This document shows, in pieces, positions 1 through 10,700 of a stretch of DNA of 64,000 bases. Numbering within the stretch: position 1 is the first letter of the stretch; each line of letters opens with the position of its first letter. A model generated the notes under the pieces. It was not told the DNA's origin. It did no database searches and worked only from the letters and a program-made list of their open reading frames with translations. Source of the DNA: Gammaproteobacteria bacterium (lineage in GTDB: Bacteria; Pseudomonadota; Gammaproteobacteria; SZUA-229); the NCBI GenBank assembly GCA_016744065.1, contig JADGFA010000004.1, forward strand, positions 1 through 64,000, written 5' to 3'. A program made the translations under genes and the position numbers.

Positions 1-1754
1 ATTAATGGTGAGATTATAAAACCTGATTCACCCATAGAAGGAATATATCTATATTTCTTAATATTCTCGTTACGCATCTCAATTTCAATTTCTAACTGCT
101 CTCTTTTATACACGAGGCCTTTGAATAACCCAAAAAATGTTGGTTTAACTATTATTTTAGAAAACAAAACATCAGTCGTATCTGGCATATAAAAAACCTC
201 ACCTAATTTCATTTTCTTTTCATAAGTATTAACTTCTTTAACTTCATTAGGTTTGACTGTATTTTTTTTAAGGTACAGAAACTTTTCATCCATCATAAAT
301 GGCTTATAATTTCTTATCAATACAGGCCAACTTACCCCGTCCTCAAGCGAAGGCAATCTATTATCTATAGGCTCAATATTAAATACAATATTATCAGGTG
401 AGTTAGCTTTCAACAAATGATCTCTATTATTTTCAGCTAGATAAGGCGAATACACGGAATAACTTTGAAACACTGGCCGAGGATTCCAGTCATTTTTTGA
501 AGCTAGTAAATATGCCTGACTATAAGAATAAATATCACTACTACCCTGTAATTCTGGAATTTTATAAGTACTTTTTATTTCATTAAAATTTTCTTTATAT
601 AAATTTTCAAAATACTCTGGATCATTTATACGAAGTTTAAAACCCTTGCGTGCATCATGAATAACTTTGTACATATTATTGAAAACAGCTTCTGTGGAAG
701 TATTATAATAATTTTTATCTGTAACCCCCCAAGTAATAAATGACATAAGCAATGCGTAAGGAAATAATACATGTTTCATAACATATTTAAGTGTTATCGT
801 TACAACAACAAGACCAGTCACGGCCATAATTGCATGGCCATCATGGCGTACAAAGCCACCTTTAAACATGATAAACAGCACTAACGCATACACTACAAGC
901 AAGTAGTATTTTGATGATTCCGATCGTTTTTTAACAGTTATTAACATATATAAAATAATGGAAGATGATATTAAATAAAGTACAATTTCATACATATTAC
1001 CATTGATAGACATCGCATCTGTATAACCTGATATTATAGGTAACAAATTTAATGCATAGTAAATAATAGCCATAATTGGCTGGCCTGCAACAATCCACAT
1101 TATAATAGCCGATAGTATAGGCACAACTATCAACAGAATTGATAAGGTTATTTTATTTTTATATTTTAAATATACTGAACTTAAGATAACAATTGATACA
1201 CATATTATTAAATATGAACCTTTTATCAGGCATAACAATCCTAAGGGTATAAATAATAACGAAAAACTTATTTCCTGTTTTTTAGTAAAATTTAAACTAA
1301 AACAATCTGTATCTGGCAAAGTTAATCTATAAAAAATAATTGCTAGTAACAATGGAAAAGTAATAAAAATAGGGTCAATAAAATAAACAATACCTGCCAT
1401 TACTACGTACAACAATAACGACCAAATAAATGAAACATTCTTAATTAAGACCAAAAGAGAAAGCGAATAACCTGCCCCTAATATACTAGCTCCAAAAAGC
1501 ATTAAACTATCGGTTTCAGGGCTGTATAGTTTTGTCACAATTGAAGCATATGGGCCAAAGGTAAATAATATATCTTTGCCAATTATCAAATTATTACTTA
1601 TTGCAGCATTCATGGCTAATGCCCATGAATTATCCAGACCTTCATTTGGCATTTCAGGGGTTAACGGTATAAACAATAAAAAAACAAATAGAAGCAATAT
1701 AAAAACAGAGATTGCATAGCCATATTTATTTATAAAACTTATACTGTAATTCAA
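1..1754 (-). CDS. Large membrane protein, GT-C-like, partial (3' end beyond window)
   Basis: An open frame runs from a TTG at 1754 to the window edge, so at least 584 residues are encoded and the C-terminus is missing. The TGA of the upstream gene (1764-1766) is in frame just before it. The next possible start is TTG, with GAG about 8 bases upstream. The protein has many hydrophobic helices over residues 12-380, an acidic stretch with Asp41 between the first two helices, and a GKDILFTFGPY motif near 60-69. The last 200 residues are hydrophilic. This layout fits GT-C type polyprenyl-phosphate-dependent glycosyltransferases, but I do not recognise the exact family. It is the last visible gene of the polysaccharide operon and follows another GT-C-like gene by nine bases. 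A sugar-transfer role at the outer face of the inner membrane is inferred. Confidence 0.7.
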   Translation of the reverse strand, partial: MNYSISFINKYGYAISVFILLLFVFLLFIPLTPEMPNEGLDNSWALAMNAAISNNLIIGKDILFTFGPYASIVTKLYSPETDSLMLFGASILGAGYSLSLLVLIKNVSFIWSLLLYVVMAGIVYFIDPIFITFPLLLAIIFYRLTLPDTDCFSLNFTKKQEISFSLLFIPLGLLCLIKGSYLIICVSIVILSSVYLKYKNKITLSILLIVVPILSAIIMWIVAGQPIMAIIYYALNLLPIISGYTDAMSINGNMYEIVLYLISSSIILYMLITVKKRSESSKYYLLVVYALVLFIMFKGGFVRHDGHAIMAVTGLVVVTITLKYVMKHVLFPYALLMSFITWGVTDKNYYNTSTEAVFNNMYKVIHDARKGFKLRINDPEYFENLYKENFNEIKSTYKIPELQGSSDIYSYSQAYLLASKNDWNPRPVFQSYSVYSPYLAENNRDHLLKANSPDNIVFNIEPIDNRLPSLEDGVSWPVLIRNYKPFMMDEKFLYLKKNTVKPNEVKEVNTYEKKMKLGEVFYMPDTTDVLFSKIIVKPTFFGLFKGLVYKREQLEIEIEMRNENIKKYRYIPSMGESGFIISPL

Positions 1755-1763
1755 AATATTTTC

Positions 1764-3398
1764 TCAATCAAGACAATATAAGTTAATACTATTGACATTA
1801 ACTAAGCTCATTGTTTCTGCAGGGTCAACTCTTAATATAAGCGGAGTACTTTCAATTTCAAATGCAAAACTCATAGTCACATTACCTTTTGGATAATATC
1901 TTCTAATAGATCTAGTTTCACTAAACCCTAAATTAGTACCCCAGAATAACTGAGCCCAACCTTCTATTTCGCGATATAAATTAATTTCAACTCCTATATA
2001 CTTACTACTTTTGCACTGAGTAACTTTAGGGAGATTAATCTGTGAATCATTATTCGTTGGTTTTATCACCAAGACACCTTTATTCAAGTATTTTTTAGCG
2101 CTAAGTACATCTAAACTTGATAAATCTACTTCAATTAATTCAAACAAAGGTTCAATATTGGGCTTATCAACAATTGATCTGATATACCAACCTGGATGAG
2201 TTGCCCAAACAGGATTTATTGGTATATTTAATTCATTTTTAACCTTAGAAAATGCGGCATAAGCATGGTATTGTAAATCTGCACGATAGATTGGTGAAAA
2301 TGATTTAGCACATATAACAGCAAGACTCAGCATTAACAATATTCGTAATTTTATATTTTTTATATACAGCATAGCTGTAGACACGAACAATAGTGTATAC
2401 GGGATAAAAAAATACCTAGAACCATTAAATAATGGATTAAGTAAATTTGGCGCATGTTTTGATGCATATAAGCCTGCTGCATATAAAATAAACGCCATAT
2501 ACAATAACAAATAGGCCATAAAGTTACTTGCCTTATACTTATCTGGTGTTTTATATATACTATTTAAAATCACATAAAAAAATACAAACCAGTATATCAA
2601 AGATAATATATTGACTATTATATTTTCAGATCCAAAGGTAAAAAATATTTTTAGCGCTTCAATCCAGTGAAGAACATTAAGATCAACTCCTGCTGAGCTA
2701 ATTCGCTGTGAATTTATGAAAACCAAAAACTGTATTATTGAACCAATAGCAACTATTACATATATATATAATGACTCTTTTTTTATACCTTTTTCAAATA
2801 AAAACTTTATAAACAAGCCTGGTATTAAAAGCAATGAAAATGGCCCAGTTAGTGAGGCCAATGCAACTCCACCTCCTCTCATAATATATGATTGATATCT
2901 TTTATTTTGTTTACGATCATTTCGATTCTTTGGTGCCAGGACATAAATAATCAGAGCTGTTCCAATAAACCATTGACTATTAGTAAGAGAAAAATAAACC
3001 TCTCCGCTTGTTGGCTGCAAAATTATAACAATTAAAGTTGATAATATAACTATGCTACTTACACCTAATGATCTCAGTCTTTTGTAAACAACGCTTATAA
3101 GTAAAAAAAACGCTAATAACCAGGCACTAAAAAACACATAAGGAATAGTATGAAGTGATAAAAAAGATGCAACATATGCAACAATGCGTGGATACACATG
3201 CAAATATCCAGCATATGGTATCCATAAAGAACTAAAACCAGATTCAACTGCTTGTTTTATAAAAACGTTACCATCTTCAGCCCATAGGCTTCTACTTATG
3301 AGAAAAACATCTCCCATACGTATATAAAGTGATATACATATTAAACTGAATACAACTACCTTATATCCACATATAGTACTAGCGCTATATTGATTCAT
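1764..3398 (-). CDS. GT-C-like integral membrane glycosyltransferase
   Basis: This 544-residue protein has a first hydrophobic helix near residues 12-28, then a loop with an acidic Glu41-Asp42 pair (WAEDGNVF), then an AGYLHVYPR motif, and roughly ten further hydrophobic helices. The final 170 residues are a soluble domain. An acidic pair in the first extracytoplasmic loop is the hallmark of GT-C enzymes that use polyprenyl-phosphate sugars. Its ATG overlaps the stop of the DprE2-like gene (ATGA), so the two are probably translationally coupled. In that context it could transfer D-arabinofuranose from polyprenyl phosphate onto a glycan or protein. The substrate is inferred from neighbours only, and a flippase-like or polymerase role is possible. 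Confidence 0.65.
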   Translation of the reverse strand: MNQYSASTICGYKVVVFSLICISLYIRMGDVFLISRSLWAEDGNVFIKQAVESGFSSLWIPYAGYLHVYPRIVAYVASFLSLHTIPYVFFSAWLLAFFLLISVVYKRLRSLGVSSIVILSTLIVIILQPTSGEVYFSLTNSQWFIGTALIIYVLAPKNRNDRKQNKRYQSYIMRGGGVALASLTGPFSLLLIPGLFIKFLFEKGIKKESLYIYVIVAIGSIIQFLVFINSQRISSAGVDLNVLHWIEALKIFFTFGSENIIVNILSLIYWFVFFYVILNSIYKTPDKYKASNFMAYLLLYMAFILYAAGLYASKHAPNLLNPLFNGSRYFFIPYTLLFVSTAMLYIKNIKLRILLMLSLAVICAKSFSPIYRADLQYHAYAAFSKVKNELNIPINPVWATHPGWYIRSIVDKPNIEPLFELIEVDLSSLDVLSAKKYLNKGVLVIKPTNNDSQINLPKVTQCKSSKYIGVEINLYREIEGWAQLFWGTNLGFSETRSIRRYYPKGNVTMSFAFEIESTPLILRVDPAETMSLVNVNSINLYCLD

Positions 3399-4135
3399 AA
3401 TGATAAGCGTTTAAATATAAAGCCCGGTATAAATCTAATGATTAACATAATTACACTCCAAAAATATGGCGTGTATATTACATCTGATTTCTTTAATATT
3501 CCTTTATCTATACATTCGGCAATTCTCGAAGGAGAAGATGTTAATAATGCAGGTAGATTTAAATCCTTTGTCATCGGTGTATCAACAAAACCTGGCTTAA
3601 TAGTTATTACATGCACACCAGATTTGAATAGCCTAACACGCAAACCTTCACTGAAAGTAGAAACAGCTGCTTTAGCAGCACCATATAAATAATTTGTTTG
3701 ACGGCCACGGTCACCAGCAACAGAAGAAATAATAGCAATTGTACCTTTACCCTGAGACTCTAACTTATTTGCGAGCAATGTTAGAATAGCAATAACGCTT
3801 AAAGCATTAGTAGAAAATTCTTTAACAGCAAGATTCACATCAGCCTGGCATTCATTCTGATTTGGTAAAGTACCATGGGCAACTAACACTAAATCAATGC
3901 AACTTAGTGTTGAATTACAATCATCCAACATTGATAGATGTTTATCAAAATCGTTCATATCAAGATTATAGGTATGCACTTTACTTGAACCTCTAACTCT
4001 AAGATCCTCAGAAACTTGCTTTAGTCTTTCAGCATTTCTAGCCACAAGATAAAATGTTACATCTGTATTTGACCATTTTTTTGCACATGCTACTGCGATT
4101 GCAGAAGTTGCGCCTATTATTAATATATTTTTCAT
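3395..4135 (-). CDS. SDR-family oxidoreductase, DprE2-like
   Basis: This 246-residue short-chain dehydrogenase has a Rossmann motif GATSAIA at residues 8-14 and the catalytic set Ser137/138, Tyr151 and Lys155. The GATSAIA form and placement directly after a DprE1-like oxidase match DprE2. DprE2 is the NADH-dependent reductase that turns decaprenylphosphoryl-2-keto-erythropentofuranose into decaprenylphosphoryl-D-arabinofuranose. DprE1 and DprE2 act together as a two-step 2'-epimerase at the inner membrane. The start overlaps the DprE1-like stop as ATGA, and the stop overlaps the next gene the same way. The SDR fold is certain; the DprE2 assignment rests on context and the N-terminal motif. 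Confidence 0.85.
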   Translation of the reverse strand: MKNILIIGATSAIAVACAKKWSNTDVTFYLVARNAERLKQVSEDLRVRGSSKVHTYNLDMNDFDKHLSMLDDCNSTLSCIDLVLVAHGTLPNQNECQADVNLAVKEFSTNALSVIAILTLLANKLESQGKGTIAIISSVAGDRGRQTNYLYGAAKAAVSTFSEGLRVRLFKSGVHVITIKPGFVDTPMTKDLNLPALLTSSPSRIAECIDKGILKKSDVIYTPYFWSVIMLIIRFIPGFIFKRLSL

Positions 4136-5454
4136 ATTGAAGTTACTCTATCCCAGAACCGTGAGTTTAGCCCCGGATCACGTAATAAATCTAATTTTTC
4201 CCAATTGCTATAGAACATACGAAAATCCTTAGCTTTCATATGCGCATCCTTTGCAGGATAAAGACGACCACCTGACTCTAAAACTATTTTATCTAAACTT
4301 GAAAATAGTCCTGATATCAGACCATCACTCTGAGGAAAATCTAAAGCTAAAGAAATTCCAGGTATTGGAAATGACAATAGGCCAGGCGACACTATATCGC
4401 CACATCGTTTTAATACCGCCAAAAATGAACCATTACCTGTTTTTGAAATAGCTATTAACAATTCTCGTGCTGCTTCTTCAGAGTTTACATTCGGCAAAAC
4501 ACATTGATATTGCTGAAATCCTTTTGAGCCATATGCTCGATTCCAGTTATTAATTTGATCCAAAGGATAGAAAAACGGATCATAATTATCTATACCTGCA
4601 TGCCGACCAGGCTTATGGCTTCGATAGTACATATTATTTAATAAATACAAACTAAATCGATTAATCACTGAAACAGAAGGTATTATTGGTACTGATATTC
4701 TTTTGTTATTTCTTAATTCAAATATCTCATCATGAGCATGATCACCTACAATAAATACACCTCGACCTAAACTATTACCTGTAGCCAAACAGTCAATCCA
4801 TGCAACTGAATATTCATGTTTATGATCTAACTCATTAGATAACTCAACAAACTCATTTAATGAATTAAATCTAATCTTAGTAGTAACTATATTGCTCGAA
4901 TGCACAGGCATTAATTGTAGTGCAACCCACTCTATTATTCCTGTCAACCCTAACCCACCAATTGTTGCTTCAAAAAAATCCTTATTTTTAACAGGTGAGC
5001 AAACTATCGTTGATCCATCCGTCCGTAGTAAGCCAAACTGTTTAACATGACAACCAAACGTACCTCTTACATGATGGTTTTTCCCATGTACATCATTCGC
5101 TATAGCTCCGCCTAATGTTACATATTTAGTACCAGGTGTAACCGGTAGAAACCAGCCATTAGGAATAGCAATATTTATTATATCTTCTAAAGTAACGCCA
5201 GATTCAGCAACTATTACACCCGTTCCCCAATCAACAGATATAAAACGGTTTAATAATGTAGTTTGTATTACATGATCAGAACGAGCTAAACAACTATCCC
5301 CATAACTTCTACCCTTTCCAAAAGCTAAAGTACTGCCATGCTCCCTTACTAAATGTGAAACATCAGCAGCAAGATCATCACGCCAACTACTCAGGAATGC
5401 TGTTTGTGAATAGGCAGGATATCGCCCCCATGACATTAATTTACTTTCGCTCAC
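4132..5454 (-). CDS. FAD-linked oxidase, DprE1-like
   Basis: This 440-residue protein has an FAD-binding domain of the PCMH/vanillyl-alcohol-oxidase type in its N-terminal half. Visible motifs are GKGRSYGDSC at 46-55 and LGGAIANDVHGKNHH at 114-128, the latter very close to the FAD-binding segment of mycobacterial DprE1. The C-terminal half has the usual substrate cap and ends in a short conserved segment with Tyr/Asp residues (LYPAKDAHM). DprE1 oxidises the 2'-OH of polyprenylphosphoryl-D-ribofuranose. Translation begins at GTG, overlapping the stop of the HAD-UbiA gene (GTGA). The order UbiA, DprE1, DprE2 strongly supports an arabinofuranosyl-donor pathway. Confidence 0.88.
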   Translation of the reverse strand: MSESKLMSWGRYPAYSQTAFLSSWRDDLAADVSHLVREHGSTLAFGKGRSYGDSCLARSDHVIQTTLLNRFISVDWGTGVIVAESGVTLEDIINIAIPNGWFLPVTPGTKYVTLGGAIANDVHGKNHHVRGTFGCHVKQFGLLRTDGSTIVCSPVKNKDFFEATIGGLGLTGIIEWVALQLMPVHSSNIVTTKIRFNSLNEFVELSNELDHKHEYSVAWIDCLATGNSLGRGVFIVGDHAHDEIFELRNNKRISVPIIPSVSVINRFSLYLLNNMYYRSHKPGRHAGIDNYDPFFYPLDQINNWNRAYGSKGFQQYQCVLPNVNSEEAARELLIAISKTGNGSFLAVLKRCGDIVSPGLLSFPIPGISLALDFPQSDGLISGLFSSLDKIVLESGGRLYPAKDAHMKAKDFRMFYSNWEKLDLLRDPGLNSRFWDRVTSI

Positions 5455-6875
5455 GTAGCAATCCAGAAAACAACACCAAAGAGCACACCAACAACGAGAC
5501 TGATACGGTCCTTTATTGCAAAAATCACAGGATCATCATTCATTAACCCTCTATGTGTTAATAGCCATATACGGCTAACCCAATATAATAATAATGGGCA
5601 TGCTAACCAGATAAATTCATGATGCTTATATAATGAAATAGTTGATAGCTCTTGAATATATAGCGCCAGAACCATGACGGATATATAACCTGCAGAGCCG
5701 CCTAATGAAGATATCATATGAAGATCTTCAGGGTAATAGTCTCGTCCACGTGTCTTTTTTAATATACCACTATTTTTTGCTTCTAGTAATTCAGCATATC
5801 TTTTTACAAGAGCCAAACTAAGAAATATAAACATTGAAAACGCTAACATCCAATAGGTTAAATCTAAGCCAAAAGCAAATGCCCCCGCAACAATCCTAAT
5901 TGTGTACAATATTGCTAATGTAATCACGTCAACCATCATCTTACGCTTAAGATACATTGAGTAAGCTAGAGTAATAATGTAATAAACAATTAATGTTTTA
6001 ATAAACTCTAATGGCAGCAAAATATAAGAGGCCACAAATGACAAAACTAAAATTAGTGGTAACACTAAAATCACTGACTTAATAGACAACAAGCCAAAAG
6101 CTACTGGTCTTAATCGTTTTTTAGCATGATGCCTATCATCTTGTAAATCAAATAAATCATTCAACAAATACACACTAGAGGCACACAGTCCGAAGAAAAT
6201 AAATGCAAAAAAACCATTCAATAAAAGACCAACATCATTAAGCTGATGACTAGCAAGTAAAGGAACAAATAACAATAAATTTTTAACCCATTGATGAAGT
6301 CTTAGTTGCTGAGCCCATACTTTAAGATGGTTAGCATCATCTCGCATAACCTGCCCAATATTTCCTATAGACCTTACTTTAGATTCGACACCTCTTTCAG
6401 GATTAACTACATGGGCTACAATAGATGATTTCCAAACGCTAAGGTCATCATGTGAGTTACCCATATAGTCAAAACCCTTTTCTCCATACTCTTCAATTAA
6501 TTTATCTCTCTTGATTTGCGATGAAAAATTCACTTCACCGTCAGAAGAAAAAACGCTATCGAAAACATTCAAATGATTTGCTATCTGTTGTGCATAAACA
6601 TTATTACTTGCTGTTGCAAGCACAATTTTTCTTCCTAGTTTTTTTTCATCTCGTATGAATTTTAAAACCTGATCATTATATGGTAATACACTAACATCAA
6701 CATTAGATTCTTCAGCTAACTTTTCTTTTAGGCGAGCTTTACCCAATAACAACCATATTACAGGCATAAAAAATTTAGTAGGATGGCACTTTATATAATC
6801 AAGACCTGTTTCAAGTAACATGTCAGACTTTAGTAGTGTACCATCTAAATCTACAATCAATGGACGTGATGACAA
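5451..6875 (-). CDS. HAD phosphatase-UbiA prenyltransferase fusion (polyprenyl-phosphate phosphoribosyltransferase-like)
   Basis: This 474-residue two-domain protein starts with a HAD hydrolase (DLDGT at residues 9-13, a second conserved GNSHDD near 139-144) and continues as a UbiA membrane prenyltransferase from about residue 190. The UbiA Asp-rich signature NDLFDLQDDRHH lies at 239-250 and is followed by eight or so helices. In mycobacteria the UbiA protein Rv3806c attaches 5-phosphoribose to decaprenyl phosphate, and a separate phosphatase removes the 5-phosphate. The fusion would carry both steps in one chain, feeding the DprE1/DprE2 pair directly downstream. The start is TTG with GGAG upstream (GGAGTAGAGTT). 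The reaction is inferred from domains and neighbours. Confidence 0.85.
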   Translation of the reverse strand: MSSRPLIVDLDGTLLKSDMLLETGLDYIKCHPTKFFMPVIWLLLGKARLKEKLAEESNVDVSVLPYNDQVLKFIRDEKKLGRKIVLATASNNVYAQQIANHLNVFDSVFSSDGEVNFSSQIKRDKLIEEYGEKGFDYMGNSHDDLSVWKSSIVAHVVNPERGVESKVRSIGNIGQVMRDDANHLKVWAQQLRLHQWVKNLLLFVPLLASHQLNDVGLLLNGFFAFIFFGLCASSVYLLNDLFDLQDDRHHAKKRLRPVAFGLLSIKSVILVLPLILVLSFVASYILLPLEFIKTLIVYYIITLAYSMYLKRKMMVDVITLAILYTIRIVAGAFAFGLDLTYWMLAFSMFIFLSLALVKRYAELLEAKNSGILKKTRGRDYYPEDLHMISSLGGSAGYISVMVLALYIQELSTISLYKHHEFIWLACPLLLYWVSRIWLLTHRGLMNDDPVIFAIKDRISLVVGVLFGVVFWIAT

Positions 6876-6897
6876 AACTCTACTCCCTAACTAATCA

Positions 6898-7647
6898 TTA
6901 ATATTTACGAGAAACTAAAACTTCAATATATTCAGCTCTTATTCCAAAGCTAAGATCATCAATCATTACAATCGTCGTTGGAATGCCAGATGATTTATAA
7001 ATAAAATCAGCAATATCATAACCCCAATGCATAGTAACTAGCACACCATCATCATTGATTGGATCACCGTGAAATTCAGCTTCATGATGATTGACTATTT
7101 CACCTTTATTATTTCTTGAAGCCCAGCGCTCTGACTTTGCAGCTTTATTTATAATAGGAACGGTAAAAATATGTGCTCCACCTGGTTTGAGTACTCTTGC
7201 TATTTCGCTAAATGCCTTTTCAGGATCGAATATATGTTCCATAACATCTTGAGTGACAAACAGATCAAATGACTCATCTTCAAATGTTAACATCTCTAAA
7301 TTTTGACATTGTTCGTTGGACTCAAGGTGAAATTCACCTGGTTTGACATCAGGGTAATAATAAGAAGAGCTGTAGTTTTTTACATTTTTCTTCAGCTTTA
7401 AGCTTGCTCCTCTTATTGAAGGAGAAGACTCATGTATTGTCATTTCACCATAATTTTCAAAGTATATTTGAATTGCATGAATCAAAGCACGTTCCCTAGG
7501 AATAGATCCACAATTAGTACACAAAAACCAATCTCTTAACCACTCATTTTCCGCGCGAAACACAACTGATTTATCACAAACAGGACAAAAACCTTTCGAT
7601 TGCAGTATAAAATCTTTATCTTTATTCTTTTTATTAAAAATTCGCAT
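6898..7647 (-). CDS. SAM-dependent methyltransferase with N-terminal zinc-ribbon-like motif
   Basis: This 249-residue protein begins with two Cys pairs (CPVCDKS near 22 and CTNCGSIPRERAL near 43), a likely structural zinc site. A class I methyltransferase domain of the Methyltransf_11 kind follows, with VTQDVMEHIFDP and ARVLKPGG motifs in the middle. Proteins of this shape are common in O-antigen and capsule loci, where they may methylate sugars or cap chains. It lies between the WbsX fusion gene and the HAD-UbiA gene in the same direction. ATG start with GAGG eight bases upstream. The acceptor is unknown. Confidence 0.8.
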   Translation of the reverse strand: MRIFNKKNKDKDFILQSKGFCPVCDKSVVFRAENEWLRDWFLCTNCGSIPRERALIHAIQIYFENYGEMTIHESSPSIRGASLKLKKNVKNYSSSYYYPDVKPGEFHLESNEQCQNLEMLTFEDESFDLFVTQDVMEHIFDPEKAFSEIARVLKPGGAHIFTVPIINKAAKSERWASRNNKGEIVNHHEAEFHGDPINDDGVLVTMHWGYDIADFIYKSSGIPTTIVMIDDLSFGIRAEYIEVLVSRKY

Positions 7648-7704
7648 ACATAAGCCTCAAAAAACATTAAACAACCCCATATTTCTTAAATAAAATCAAA
7701 AATT

Positions 7705-10700
7705 CTATTTAATGACGGATTTAACTGCCTCTAGATAACCTGCTCCATACCTCATATCTGGCTCAAGATAAGTCCCCTCAGCCCACTCATTCCATGCATT
7801 AATAAATAGCATTTGTTTATTATTCGATGTACTTTTATCTAAGCTATGCTGATATGCCGTGTCTAGCCATTTTCTGAAGGTTGCAGGAGTAGAACCATGA
7901 AAAACATCAGATTTAAATTGTCGCCTAGCAGTATTATCCCAACCACACATAACACCTAAACTAATATCAGTAGTTTTACCGGATTTAATTTGCTCAACTC
8001 TAGCATTAGCAACCGACTCATAACTATATACATTCCCTTGAAAGTCGTCATCTAATTCAGGCAGGATGTTATTACGTACACCGATAAAATTTAACCTATG
8101 CGGCGGAAACTCTGAAAAACCATCTACACCATAAATTTCAGAATCGTTTACAACACCATAAAACCAGACAGCTATTATTTCAATTTCACCTACACCAAGC
8201 TCTCTAAATACTTCTCTCATTTTATACATACTAGACTTACAATTAGGTATCGCAGAAACATTATATATCAATAAAACTGGCCGACCATTTCTAGTGTAAT
8301 ACTTAGCAGACTGAAAATAGGGTAAAACGTCACGCACATATTCCTCTTCCCAACCATTTTCATATTGCTGCTCAAGAAGGATATCTTTATTTAAACCATC
8401 CCAACTCCTCGTCCAATTTTCATTTGCCCAGCAAACTAAAAACTTTAAATCTATATTTTCATTATTCATGAAATCGTCAATAGGCGAGGATAATAATTTT
8501 TTCCCTGAGAACCAATACTGATAAAATGCAAAAGCGGCTAATCCATGTTCATTTGCCATCTCAGCCTGACGCTCCTGAACTTCACTCATTTTTAAATCAT
8601 AATAACCTAGCTCTTCAGGAATTCTTGGTTGATAATGAGTTTTAAACATCGGCCTAGCTTTACCCACATTTCGCCACTCTGTAAAGCCTTTCCCCCACCA
8701 TGCATCATTCTCTTTAATTGAATGGTATTGAGGCAGATAAAATGCAAGCACATCAACTTTAGAGTTATTTTTTGTTTCATTAAAAATCACTTTATTCATT
8801 GAAGAAATACTATAACCAGCCTTAATTGCAACAACACCTATGAAACGCTCTAATGCATGTGCCATTGTTCCATCTAAAGCCAATGGCTCTGGATCAAAAT
8901 CATTAGCTGTTAACTCTAAAGCATCCAGGTGCCTTAATAACCAAGGTTTGATCCAGAACATTGTACCAGCCGGAAACTCAAACTCATCTCGATTAAAATC
9001 AAGACCTAGTGAGTTACAAAGCATCTTCAAATAGACTTCATTGCTACCCATATGCTCATCATCATAAATATAATCGTTATGGCATATAACACCGACTTTT
9101 TTTGAAGCAACAAATTTTTCAAGAATAGCGTCTATTCCGCTTATCGGAACAAGCTCATTCAATACGTTTTTTCGCCAACTTTCACCATCAAAATCATAAG
9201 ATGATCTATCATTTTTTGACTGTTTACTATGTATTTTTAATACAGCATCATACTTATATAAAACTCCAGATTGTATAAATTTTAAAAATGGATACACGTC
9301 TCTTCCATGATTCTTAAATACATGAATATAACTGTCCGGAAAATCATTTTTGATTATATCGAGCAGGCTTTCTGACTTTCCTTCCACTAAACTAATATAG
9401 ACATCTGCCGATGGTACCCGTTTTATAGCTTCAAGTAATTCTGCATAAACCTCAACGTAATAAACATGACAAACCACTGCGTATTTATTATTTACTTTAA
9501 CTTGCCGCATTGGAAAGCAATCCGCTTCAGAATATGCTGTTTTGAGTTTCTGGAGCCTAATATTTCTATACTCATATAAAGTATTAATTAAATCTCCACC
9601 AAGTCTAATACCCTGGTATGAGGAGACAACATCTTTCTTAAAGCACTTTAATGCCGTAATAATTGAACGTTTTAAAATCTGTAAAAAACTAACTGGCTTT
9701 AAAAAAATCATTTTAAAAGCATGCAATATAATACTTAACTTACGCTCACTATTAGACAAATCTAGATCAAACCTGTTTTGTTTAGTATTTGAGGATTTCA
9801 TATATAACTTTGATTTTATAGACGCCTTTTTAATAGCCTGATTAGCACTAGCAGATACAATCGCTTTTGTATAATATTTTCTAACTCTATCGATATGACT
9901 GAAAATAATATTATAATCATAACCTGAATCACTAATTGTTTTTTGAACAAGACTTAAATCAATATCAAATGGGTTATCTCGAAGCAATTCAACTTTAACA
10001 AATGGAACTTTATACTTATCAATGATTTCATACCACAAATGATGCGTGGGGTTTATTATAGTAATGCCGGGTATCGACTCTAGGCAATTACTTCTGCCAA
10101 AACCGGTTCCATATGTAAACCCAGCTTCCTTAAGAGTTCCAGTCAATGTAATTTCATATGATTCAATTATTTTTTGCTTATTATCTAAATTCTTATAGCT
10201 TTGCCAAAAAGAACGAAACAACTCGCTTTGTAGTATTTTTTTTGTATAATTTATATAGAAGCTCTGGATATGCGGCTTTATTTGGTAACTTTCGGTAACA
10301 CCCCAAAAATCATACCCTTTCTTATTCATACCCTCAATAAATAATGCTAAGTCAGAAAATGGCCCATAGATACTATCATTTACTAATGTTAGATTATCTG
10401 CATTTAAAATACCCGGATAGGTATTTAAAACATTAGCCCAGCCACCAAAATCCAAACCCACGTTATCACGCAATATTACCGAATGGCATATTTTACTTAG
10501 CTTTTCAATTTCTAGTTCAGAAAGTTTAATGCAAGTTGATATAAAAACAATCTTATACCCACACTTATTAAACTCTTCAAGTGCTAGAAAAACATACTCA
10601 TCCACTGAATTTTCATAATCAAAATGAGAATACAAACAAACATTACTATTTATAAAAGATGAAAAATCACCGAAGACCACTTTCATATCAGAATTTGACC

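Noticed and set aside
3390-3692. 100-codon plus-strand open frame over the DprE2-like gene
   Set aside because: It is the antisense of a well-supported SDR gene.
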